Shown here: piece after piece, positions 19,063-28,780 of the stretch
Layout of the letters: the number at the start of each line of letters is the position of its first letter
Numbering within the stretch: the first letter of the stretch is position 1
Origin: Syncephalis plumigaleata
Taxonomy: Eukaryota > Zoopagomycota > Zoopagomycetes > Zoopagales > Piptocephalidaceae
Assembly (NCBI GenBank): GCA_025201365.1
Contig: JAIXMF010000006.1
Location: 186,001-250,000 of the forward strand
DNA: 64,000 nt
Direction: 5' to 3'
The notes under the pieces: generated by a model
Told to the model about the DNA's origin: nothing
What the model saw: only the letters and a program-made list of their open reading frames with translations
Database searches by the model: none
Translations under genes and position numbers: made by a program

Positions 19063-21041
19063 CTACGTGGTTTCATCAGTTTGTCGTGCGTAGCCAGCTC
19101 CACTTGGATTCCGGGTTGATAGCCAATTACCAAGACCGACATATCGACTAGATCGCTCCAATACTATTATGAATGGCAGTATCAATGCGTTCGTTAGTAG
19201 AATCATCACGTGTATGTATGTATATATGTACACTGCACAACACTAACCTTGTAGGAATTGTCGTCGTCTCAACACTAATATCCATACGATAATACCGCTC
19301 AGTAGTGTGCCAAGTCCGATGAGCGCTTCTATGGGTTGTCGCCAGATCGTGATGACCTCAAGGGCTATGCAACATATTAGGAATGACCACACGGCAAATA
19401 ATGGAGCGCGTACTGGTCGTTCAAGTTCGGGTTCGTTACGACGTAGCACGAGTACAGCGGCCGCGCAGCCACCGTAGAATATGAATGCCACCACGCCGCA
19501 CACACGGACTAGCCATTCGAAATTACCAATCACTATGCATATTAGCGTGAGTACACCCTGAAAGATTAAGGCAGCTATCGGCGTCTTTCTATGTGGATGT
19601 AAATGAGAAAAGATCACCGGGAGATGTTTACGCGTGGCTGCTCGATGAACAATACGCGCATTCGTAAATAGCGAGCCATTCACCGAGCCAAGCGTGCTCA
19701 TGGCTACACATGCCGCCAATACTAGACCGCCTACATTGCCAAATACACGAACAGCAAAATCCTATGTATATATATATATATATATATGTAATATGATAAG
19801 CTATTATCTGCAATGCAATGTAGATATTGCTACGCTTACCATAGCCACAGTGTCCGTGGAGATAATATGTGATTTGGCCAGTGCAACGCAATAGGCCAGA
19901 TTGGCCAGTAAGTAGCATATCATCACTACCGGTAAACCTAATCCAATGGACATGGGTAGATCACGTCCTGGATTACGTAGTTCACCAGCCACGTAGTTGA
20001 GATTATTCCTAATAACATATTCGGATTATTACGACCTGATACTGCTTCATTCATAATCGGCTATACTCACCAACCATCATAGGCGAATAGACCGGTGTAG
20101 AAGGCAATTGCCCAATTAGCTGGATCGGTTGAGGTGCCCTCCCAAATGTTATTGAAATTACCGGATTGTTTTACGATATTATCCTGGAATATCAGTGCAC
20201 ACAGACCGGTGACACCGACACCCGCCACGACGAGTAGCTTTAACATGGTGAGGAATGACTGAGCCGATGCGCCTGCTTTCGTACTCCAACAATGAATCGC
20301 CGTGATAATGACGAGCACCGCAACGGAGACCAGTTTCTCCACCCAATCCTCGGGTGTCTTCCCGAAGACAGCTCGACAAAAGTAGTCGGCAAACACTACC
20401 AGACCAATAGCATTACCACCAGGCTAATCATTCAATCATACCATCAATACACCGATCAATGAACTATTAGTAGTAAGCATGCGAGTGAGTATTACCTTCA
20501 TGGTAAGTAGCGCCGTCCATTCGTAGAGGAATCCGGCCATTTCACCGAATGCACGCTCCAGGTAGACTGCCTCGCCACCCGAGGTGGGCAAGGCACATCC
20601 GAGTTCCGCGTAGCAAGCCGCACCAAGCATCGCCACAATACCGCATAACGTCCAGACGAGCGCGGCACCTGCCACCGAGCCAGCTCGTTGCAATACAAGA
20701 CCGGGTGCTGCGAATATACCACTACCGATAATGACACCCACCACGAGTCCTAGGCCGTGCATCAGATTGAGTGTGACGGGGAATCTCGTCAGTGCTTTAG
20801 GACGTAGGGACGTTGGCGCCAGTGGGATCTGGTAAGGTGACTCGAAATCAAAGCTAAACGAAGAGGAGGAGGACGAAGCAGTACGTACACTACTACGACG
20901 ACGTGTTCTATTCGAGTTGAGAGTATCGCCACTAGCTGACAATTCCGTTATTTCTTGACGGTCACTGCCATTATGATTGGACGATAGTAGCGTATCCAAT
21001 TCCACGCTATCATGACTTTGTTCCGGCATATTGGTCGACAT
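19063..21041 (-). CDS. APC-superfamily amino-acid transporter (SLC7/LAT-like)
   Basis: Multi-pass permease that exchanges or imports amino acids across a membrane. The N-terminal 90 residues are hydrophilic and Ser-rich (possible phosphorylation region). Then comes the APC hallmark of TM1, GVIIGSGIFAAPGLVLQRAG near 20730, and TM3 region CYAELGCALPTSGGEAVYLE near 20600. Later helices include GLFAYDGW near 20070, NPGRDLPMSIGLGLP near 19960, and the C-terminal pair in the exon ending near 19243. A last exon at 19063-19198 adds a hydrophilic tail ending in a TAG stop. Five or more introns, one with a (TA)n tract at 19768-19790. The GSGIF motif and length (about 560 residues) fit heterodimer-type LAT or fungal relatives. 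Confidence 0.88.
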
Positions 21042-21420
21042 GATTACTATTGGATCAACTACTTTGCTATAGTAGATTGCAACAGAGTATACTCTAGTAG
21101 TAATGAAAAGAATAAACGAACGAACGAACGAGCGAACAGATAAACAAATACGCGAATAAAGAACGGGAATAAATACACAGGCAGGATAGGATAAATAGAA
21201 GGAGAGGAGGTGTTACAACAGAAGTAAATACAAGGTTTTTCCAGCCAATTAGCGCTGTTAGCCTTTAACTTTTGCTCTTTACTAATAAATAATCGTGTAC
21301 AATTGTTAACACCATTATCGTATTGCTATTATTATTATTATGCCAGTATAGCTGTACTAGTGATCTGATGATGTGTATAAACAATGTAATGGTTTGTCTA
21401 ATATAATGACGGTACTAAAC
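21042..21420. other. Spacer upstream of the transporter gene
   Basis: Non-coding, with a GAAC/GAAT-rich tract near 21110-21160 on the plus strand. It contains the likely promoter of the leftward transporter gene and the 3' flank of the leftward micro-exon gene. No ORF supported. Confidence 0.4.
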
Positions 21421-21423
21421 GAT

Positions 21424-21620
21424 TGATATGCTTGATCATTAACTACGGATGTGATGGTCAGAATACGACATATTTATTCAATAAATGATTGAATGATCTT
21501 GTAGATATGCTTGTTGTTGGTCCAAGGAATAATGACTTGAATGGCATGGACACTAAAGGATCTTGCACCAATACATTCTTGACTTGAATACCTATAATAT
21601 CTACTTGATGATGTCCTTGT
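21424..21620 (-). other. Possible alternative 3' exon of the micro-exon gene
   Basis: After the last array unit a further good donor (GTAAGT at 21673-21678), branch point (CTAAT near 21630) and AG acceptor (near 21619) lead into an open frame of about 55 codons ending at a TGA near 21424. If the preceding acceptor is taken as GGAAG or TTAAG instead of GATAG, the TAA is skipped and this exon extends the protein with ...LVQDPLVSMPFKSLFLGPTT. An AATAAA lies inside it near 21480, so it may equally be a spliced 3' UTR. Confidence 0.35.
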
Positions 21621-21681
21621 CTTGTTCTGTAGTCATAATGGATTAGTATGGGTATGATTATTGTAAATTATTACTTACTGC

Positions 21682-24324
21682 TTAATCTTCCTATCATTCG
21701 ATTAATGTATATCGATTTGTGATTAGTTTACCGTAGATGAAGATTGGAGTAATGACTTACGGGCTATCATACACAAGCATATCAGAATCATGTGCCACAG
21801 GGCGATTAGTATAGCGTATATGACGACTGGAATACTAGCTTACCCACTACCGTATAGGAACATTAATGGATCGTGTATCATATCATAGTTAGTGTACCGT
21901 AGATTGCAGTCATAGTGATGACTTACAGGCTGGTATACAAGAGCATACGTAGATCATATACCGCGTTGTAATTAGTACATCCATACATTGCAGTCAGAAT
22001 GATAACTTACGACCTGTCGTATAGAGTCGTATGTGGATTATACGCCGTATTATGATTAGTATCTTGTTCATTGCAGTCAGAATGATTACTTACGGTCTAG
22101 CGTATGCAAATGTATAAATTATGTGTTATAGTGCGATTAGTACCTCATAGATTACAATCAAAATGATAACTTACAGCCTATCATACAGGAAATCATGTGC
22201 CATAGTATAATTAGTACCTCATTCATTGCAATCAAAATGGTAATTTACGCTCTATCGTACAGGAGCATATGTGGATTAATTGCCATATCGTAGTTAGTAG
22301 TCATACGATACAGCCAGAATAAATACTTACAAGCTGTTACACGAAACATATAAGTTGTGAGTTATACTATAATTAATACATCATAGATTACGATCATAAT
22401 AATAACTTACTTCCTATCGTATACAGGAACATATATGAATCATGTGCCATAGTATGATTAGTCCATCCGTGCATTGCAGTCAAAACGTTAACTTACTCCC
22501 TATCGTATACAGGAGCATACATGGATCATATGTCATAGTAGCATTAGTACCCATTCATTACAATCAGAATAATAACTTACAACCTAGCATACAAGAGCGT
22601 ATGTGAATCGTATGTCGTAGCGTGGTTAGCACGGCCATAGATCACAACTAGAAACATTAACTTACGCCCTATCACGTAGAGGAATAGAGGCGAGTTGCAT
22701 GCGATATCGTGGTTAGCACGTCATGCATTACAGTTAGAATGATCACTTACGATCTAGCATACAGGAGCGTACGTGAATCATACGCAATATCGTAGTTAGT
22801 ACGTCGTCCATTATAGTTGAAATAAAACTTACCTCCTATCGTATAAAATGTAAGTGGGTCATATGTCATATCGCGGTTAATACACAATCTGTTTGGTTAG
22901 AATCGTAACCTACAGCCTAACATACGGGAGCATATATGGATTGTATGCCATAGTGTAGTTAGTACGCCATTTATCGCGGTCAGAATGGAAACTTACAATC
23001 TATCATACAGGAGACACGTAAATCACGTGCCGTATTGGTATTAGTTTATCAGGTATTACGGTCAGAATGGTAGCTTACAGCCTATCGTATAAGAGCGTAT
23101 ATGGATCATATATCATATTGTGATTAGTACGTCATTTATTAGCGCCAGCTTAATAACTTACGCTCTATCATACACAAGCATACGTGGGCCATACATCGTA
23201 GTACTATTAGCAATCATTATGTGTAATCAGAATACTAACTTACATTCTGTTATACAGGAATATACGTGGATTTGCATGTCGTATTGCTATTAGTACTCCT
23301 CTATTCATTACAATTATCTGAAAACTTACTAGCTGTTATGCACAAGGATATAGATCGTGTGCAATAGAGTGGTTAGTAATTATACACTGCAATCAGAATG
23401 GCAACCTACAGCCTGTTATACACAAACGCATAGATTGTGTGTCGTAGAATAGTTAGTATATCATTTATTGCAGTCTAGTGGTAACTTACGGTCTATCATA
23501 CGCAAGCCGATGTAGATCGCGTGCCATCTCTCAATTAGTACATTCTTGTATCACGATTAAGATGCTAACTTACGAGCTATCAATACAGAGATATACGCGG
23601 ATTGTGAGCCATATTATGATTAGTGCCTCATACGTTTTAGTGAGAATGATAACTTACTTCCTAGCATACAGGAGCATACGATGATTGCGTGCCACATTGT
23701 AGTCAGTACTTTGTTCCCTATAGGTAGAATGATAACTTACAACCTGTTGTATGCAGAAACATACGTGAATTGTATTCCGCAATAAAATTAGTGCATCTAT
23801 ACGTTGCAGTCATAATAGTAACTTACAAGCTACCATACAGGAAATCATGTGCCATAGCATAGTTAGCGCATACATCCATTGTAGTCAAAATGGTAGCTTA
23901 CAGGCTGGTATACAAGAGCGTTCGTGGATCGTGCAACAAATAGTGATTAGTACAAATAATTTATAATCGGAATAATGACTTACATCCTCTTGAAATGGTA
24001 GTTACACACAATTTATATTACGATTAGCATAGTGCCTGTCAGGGTTAATTAACTAGCTTACCGCCTTGAGCTGACAAATGAATATGTGGAATAGACGGTA
24101 TGATGTGATTAGCATGTCAACACAATCATTTGATATACATGAACTTACGTTCTATCGGTAATCATCAGTAGACAATGAAACAATAGGTTACGATTAGTAT
24201 ATCAATTGATAGGATCACGGCCAGACATACCAGGAAGATCCAGGAAGGGACTAGCTTCAACGGCGACCAGACTGGTGAGAGCGACAACGGCGACGGTAAT
24301 AGCGATAACGGTAGAGAACTTCAT
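21682..24324 (-). CDS. Secreted small protein encoded by about 30 consecutive 3-nt micro-exons
   Basis: Exon 1 (24231-24324) encodes a clear signal peptide, MKFSTVIAITVAVVALTSLV, then AVEASPFLDLP, with a likely cut after VEA, and ends in phase 1 at a GTATGT donor. Exons then lie at 24149-24151, 24062-24064 and 23984-23988 (AGGAT; an AAG acceptor fits better than GAG). That 5-nt exon moves the phase from 1 to 0. After it come 27 exons of exactly one codon each, from 23902-23904 (Pro) down to 21761-21763 (Pro), and a last exon 21679-21690 giving Glu, Asp and TAA at 21682-21684. The result is a 64-residue protein, no Cys, mature part about 40 residues, acidic. The other two phases hit stops within 12 codons. 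Coding DNA is only about 7% of the gene. No family recognised. Confidence 0.72.
21691..24230 (-). repeat. Tandem array of about 30 intron units, period about 82 bp
   Basis: On the minus strand each unit has a GTAAGT donor (GTAAGC four times, GTAGGT twice, GTAAAT once), a CAATG-like middle, a branch point of CTAAT/CTAAC type, a block resembling TATGGCACATGATCCACG, a near-direct repeat GTATGC-TCCT-GTATGC, and a TAG or CAG acceptor, then three free bases. Exon start positions on the plus strand: 21761, 21844, 21927, 22011, 22094, 22175, 22249, 22331, 22411, 22497, 22581, 22666, 22751, 22833, 22914, 22997, 23079, 23162, 23244, 23330, 23410, 23490, 23574, 23658, 23741, 23827, 23902, 23984, 24062, 24149. 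Spacing is 74-87, mostly 80-86. Units are diverged, so the array is not a fresh amplification. The branch point is about 31-36 nt from the acceptor with no clear pyrimidine tract, longer than in neighbouring genes. Confidence 0.9.
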
Positions 24325-24460
24325 GTTGATGTTGGCCTAGTGGAATCGATAGGCAGATAAGCTGACTAGAACGAAAGCAGAAAGTAGAGTAGAGCAGAGT
24401 AGAGTAGAGTAGAAGAGTGAGTATGAAGATGGCAAGATGAGTGTGTCAAAAAGTGCACGA

Positions 24461-24466
24461 TTTATA
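24461..24466 (-). promoter_or_regulatory. TATA box of the micro-exon gene
   Basis: TATAAA on the minus strand, 137 nt upstream of the start codon. Between the two, the transcript strand is CT-rich (repeated CTCTA near 24385-24415), as in strongly expressed fungal genes. The assignment rests on motif and position only. Confidence 0.45.
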
Positions 24467-24469
24467 GCC

Positions 24470-25297
24470 GAGATGATAGTGCTGGAATACTGGATAATAC
24501 ACGACAACAATACCATTATGGATGTCGTGTTCTATCTAATGAGCATCAATCAATCTGTATTCGTACCATGTCATACAAGTAAGCATTGGAGAATAAATTT
24601 ACTCTCTGACTGATATACCAAGCCTATTTTTAGCTGATATCCCTTGTAACAATAATAGATATTTGTATAGCCGAGCTGCCAATCTACAAGCAATAGATGA
24701 CATACAAGGTAGATCAATATGTTATAAATAGGAGTGCATGCCATCCTGCTTCTGCCAATTGGTAACGTAACCTAAATACTTGGAGATAAGCTGCATCAAG
24801 TTGATTTACCCAAGGTCATTGTCATACAACTGCATCACGATCCTTGTTGTGATCCAACTAACAACATCCATGTAGCATTCCTCTCTCCCCACATGAACAT
24901 ACATTAGGTAAATGTCAAGATAGTCACTATTATTTAATCCCTTTTAGATGCATACGATGCATATAAATGTCGATTAAAGTGGAAATGTAAGGAAAGCTAT
25001 CCATCTGTTTAATCATCATAGCAATGAGTGATGAGTGTCTGTCATGTCGTCTAATCGCATGATCTGTCAATTGTCTGAATCTACACATCATCATCATTTA
25101 TTCATAAGGGCAAAAGATTAACAACGTTAATTGGTTGAAAAGTCCTGTAACAACGTGTAACAAGGATATGGAAAACTCGTAACAGCACATTTACCACGTA
25201 CATTGCTACTACCACATCAATGTGGTAATCACTTATATTCACAACCACAAAGTATATTTATTACTCGTGTAATAAGCATACTAATAATAAAGAAGAA
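24470..25297. other. Intergenic region, no gene seen
   Basis: About 830 bp upstream of the micro-exon gene and downstream of the prolyl oligopeptidase gene. A/T-rich, no ORF with family resemblance, no obvious repeat. Confidence 0.4.
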
Positions 25298-27894
25298 CTA
25301 AGCGTACCATTTCAAACCAAGTGAAAGTGCCATAAACGCAAATTCATTACTCCATTCATCGATCTTCTTGGCGGTTGGTTTACCAGCACCATGACCCGCC
25401 TTCGTTTCTACGTGTATCATCAATGGATGTGGATTGTTAGGCAACTTATGCTGTAGTTCAGCAATCAACTTGTACGAGTGCAATGGCACCACACGATCGT
25501 CATGGTCGCTCGTCGTTAACAACAGGGCCGGATAGGTCTTGTTCGATTGAACATTATGCAACGGCGAGTAGCGTAGTATATACTCGAAATCCTCCTTCTT
25601 GTCTGGATTGCCATAATCGGATCGCCATGCATGTCCAATGGTAAACTTGTGGAATCGAAGTACATCCATCACACCTACGGCGGCTAGACCACAACCGAAT
25701 AGTTCCGGTGCCTGATTAATGCACGCACCGACCAGTAGACCACCGTTGGAGCACCCTTAATGGTGATCAACTTGGATTGCGTGTAGCCTTGATCGCATAA
25801 ATATTTGGCGGCACTTTGGAAGTCATCGAATACGTTCTGCTTCTTGTGCACCTTACCATCCTCGTGCCATGCCTCGCCGTATTCATTGCCACCACGAATA
25901 TTGGCCACAACGAGTATACCATGGAAGTGTTGCAGGAATAACACCCATGATGGACTGAACGAAGGCGGAATGGCAACGGCAAATCCACCATAACCGTATA
26001 ATAGCGCTGGATGACTATGATCTAGCGTGATGCCTTTACGAGCCGTAATGAAGATGGGGAACTCGACGCCATCTTTACTTTTAACGAACACCTGTTGCGT
26101 TTCGAATTCGCTACCATCGAATCCATTGACCTCGGTCGTGTAATAGGTGGATATCGCGTCTGATGCAAAGTCATATCGATAAATAACACCGGGATTCAAG
26201 AAGGAGGCAAACTTGAAGAAGAGCTCCTGGTCCTTACGACGTCCGCTAATCTCCTTTACCGAACCAATTGGCATGGGTATATCGCGTACCTTCTCGCCCG
26301 TCTCTAGACGATGAATGGAGATGACACTTTTCACGTCTTCCATATAATGAACGTATAGATAGTCGTTGGCAATGGCGCCCACCTCTTCTAGTACATTTTT
26401 CTCATGTTGCGGGATGATATCAATGAATCCTTTCTCTGGTGCAGACACATCATACATCACCACCTTACTACGAGGTGAATTGGCATTCGTCATCAGATAG
26501 AAGCGATCCCCGTCATTGGCAATACTAGTTAATAGCAATACTAGTTAGAATATAGTTAGCAAGTGTATATCTATAGCCACTTACTAATTATAGCTAGCGT
26601 CAAAGTTGTCGATCAACTTGTTAATAGTAATCGTTTCTGGTACACGACCACCTTCCTCCAATCGAATAAACCATAGCTTATTCACCGGGTTACAGTTCTC
26701 TGAGACGGTAATCATTAGCCAGCGACCATCCTTGCTTGTAGAGGCGAATAGCATATGATCGGGGAATTCCGATTCTTTAGCAATAAGCTGATCTTCTGAT
26801 TGTGGTGTACCAAGACGATGATAGTAGATCATACAATTCTGATTGCTACCAGTCTCCGTGCCAGCCTTGTCTTTACTCACATTAGGCTCAGGATAACGCT
26901 ATGTTGAATATGGATTAGCCTATATACACGCTAGTGGATAACACACACGTACCGAGTAGAAGAAACCTTGTTCGTCCTGCGACCATACGATACCCGTGAA
27001 CTTTGCCCATTGAATCTCGTCGACTAGATCTTCGCCGGCCTTACCACGGGATTATCCTCGGCACAACGTACGTGTAGGGTGACCCAGTCACTACCACTTC
27101 GACTGATACCGTAGCCGAATAGCTTGCCTGAATCCGAGAACGAATACGTTTGCAAGGCAGCCGTGCCATCCTTCTCAAGTAGATTAGGATCAAAGAATAG
27201 AACACGCTCGTCATCTAGTGTCTTTTGCTGGTAGAGAACACTCTGCGCTTGCAATCCACTATTATGGAATACATAATAATGGTCGCCGTATTTGAAGGGC
27301 GTGCCTAGTTTCTCATAGTCGTATAATTTGGTAATGCTATTCGATAGACAGGTTAGCTACGAGTAATACGAGCTATTCACCAGTGGTCCTGTCAACTTAC
27401 ACGCTCTTATACAAATCTTGTTCCTTGCATTGACTTAGATATTCGGTCGTCACTTTGTTTTCCGCTTCGACAAACGCCTATTTACATATATATATTCGTT
27501 AGGGTTAATAACTGAGCAATTGCCGTAACCTAGCCTAGCTTACCTTTGTCTCTTGACTCTCCGGATCTTCTAGCCAGCGATATGGGTCGGCCACCTCGGT
27601 GCCATGCAATGTTTCCTTAAAAGACTCATCACGACGTACTTGCGGATAGGTCCAAGTGGTAATGGTCATTTTGTTAAACGTACGACGTAGTTCAACAGGT
27701 AAAGAATAGGGCGGTTTATGAGATGACGGTTTGACTTGCGATGAAAGAATAGTAGACAATGGTGATAAGCGGATTGAAAGTAAGCGGGAAGTAGTGGTGC
27801 TTAAATAGGATGACGTGGCCCTTGAACTGACCGAAAGTTGGCGTTGAAGCACGAAGAGGCCTTTCATAAAGAAGAATAAAGAGGTAGGTGACAC
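25298..27894 (-). CDS. Prolyl oligopeptidase (S9A), with two apparent single-base breaks
   Basis: Serine peptidase that cuts short peptides after proline. The seven-blade propeller is encoded from about 27600 to 26100 ([55 protein letters not shown]) and the alpha/beta-hydrolase domain from about 26050 to 25298 ([34 protein letters not shown], then [30 protein letters not shown] with Asp, and KAGHGAGK with His). The Ser motif GGSNGG is present in DNA but split: one base is missing near 25752, so the frame changes just before the nucleophile. A second missing base lies near 27042. An extended N-terminus (27894 to the alternative Met at 27669) is Ser/Arg-rich and could be a mitochondrial presequence. 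Five or so introns. Confidence 0.9.
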
Positions 27895-28083
27895 TTTATT
27901 GCACGAGTTGGGGAAACAATGTCAGATTTCATATTCCGTCAGATCTCTACGAATATTATGGGACTACAGTTTATTCGTTTGCTTTTCAAACATGTCCTTG
28001 CTATATACCAAAAGATATGCCTTATGCTAGCTTATTCAATTCATTCTTGTATTCTACCGCCAAGCTAGTTTGCTAGGAAATAT

Positions 28084-28481
28084 TGCGCAAAAGTATTTAT
28101 TGATTAATGTGAATAAAGATAACAAAATTCAATGTTAATCAATAGAGATGTTAATAATAGTCATTGCCATTTTTGATAGAAGGATTGAAGAGAGGATTGT
28201 ACAATTGCCGTACGGCGTTTAGCGCATATGATGTCTTTAAGTATGGATTGCCATATATAAAAGATGGTTGTGTGATCAGTTGGCTTGTCGCCATATATAC
28301 TCGCCATTCGTGTACGGTGGATTGCCCAGAGTGCGCTCACGACTGCAATATGGTTAGTGATACTTGCTTTAAGGGGCTGTGGATTATATCGTAGAGTGAC
28401 GACAGCTTTCCAGTTGAAGTCGGGAGATGGAGTGGATGGTAGGAAGGTGGTTAGCCTGCTCCAAAAATCCTTAACAGTCGG
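28084..28481 (-). mobile_element. LINE fragment, 3' part
   Basis: 3' end of a non-LTR retrotransposon. The minus strand encodes the post-reverse-transcriptase tail (DFWSRLTTFLPSTPSPDFNW, VVSALWAIHRTRMASIYGD, ending near 28161) followed by about 80 bp of 3' UTR. It is separated from its upstream half (34243-34555) by the inserted gypsy element. The last 210 bp recur at 39842-40051. Confidence 0.75.
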
Positions 28482-28780
28482 TGTCACGGCCCTATCTGGT
28501 AGGGGGCACGATAGGGGCCGGACAAGGGATTCCAGAAAGTGACGTGCAACAACCTCAGTTAGCTGCAGTGGCTCACTGTTGGAATGTATAGACAAATAAA
28601 ACACTTTAACACGGTTAATACTTGTAAGACACTTGGAGCACAGTAGTGTAGAGATAAAAGATAGAATTGTTCGTCTTTATTAAAATTTGCTTTTGCGTTT
28701 GCTTTTTCTTCTCTCGACGCTGAACGTGCAGCTATCCTATTCTGGACCGCTAAGCCACGAGGTCAAGATATGGCGCCACA
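28482..28780 (-). repeat. 3' LTR of the gypsy element
   Basis: 299-bp terminal repeat beginning TGTCACGG and ending GCGCCACA, matching 33944-34242 throughout as far as I can read. The pol frame runs slightly into it. Confidence 0.95.

Noticed and set aside
23478-23684. Plus-strand open frame within the array
   Set aside because: Spans two intron units and changes sense with the repeat; no domain or start context.
21691-24230. The 82-bp array as a CRISPR array
   Set aside because: The unit is almost all repeat with only 3 variable bases, it has eukaryotic splice signals, and the window is nuclear eukaryotic DNA.
21691-24230. The array as a plain minisatellite inside one long intron
   Set aside because: Cannot be excluded without RNA, but splice sites kept in all units with variable triplets between them and an open phase-0 chain of codons argue against it.
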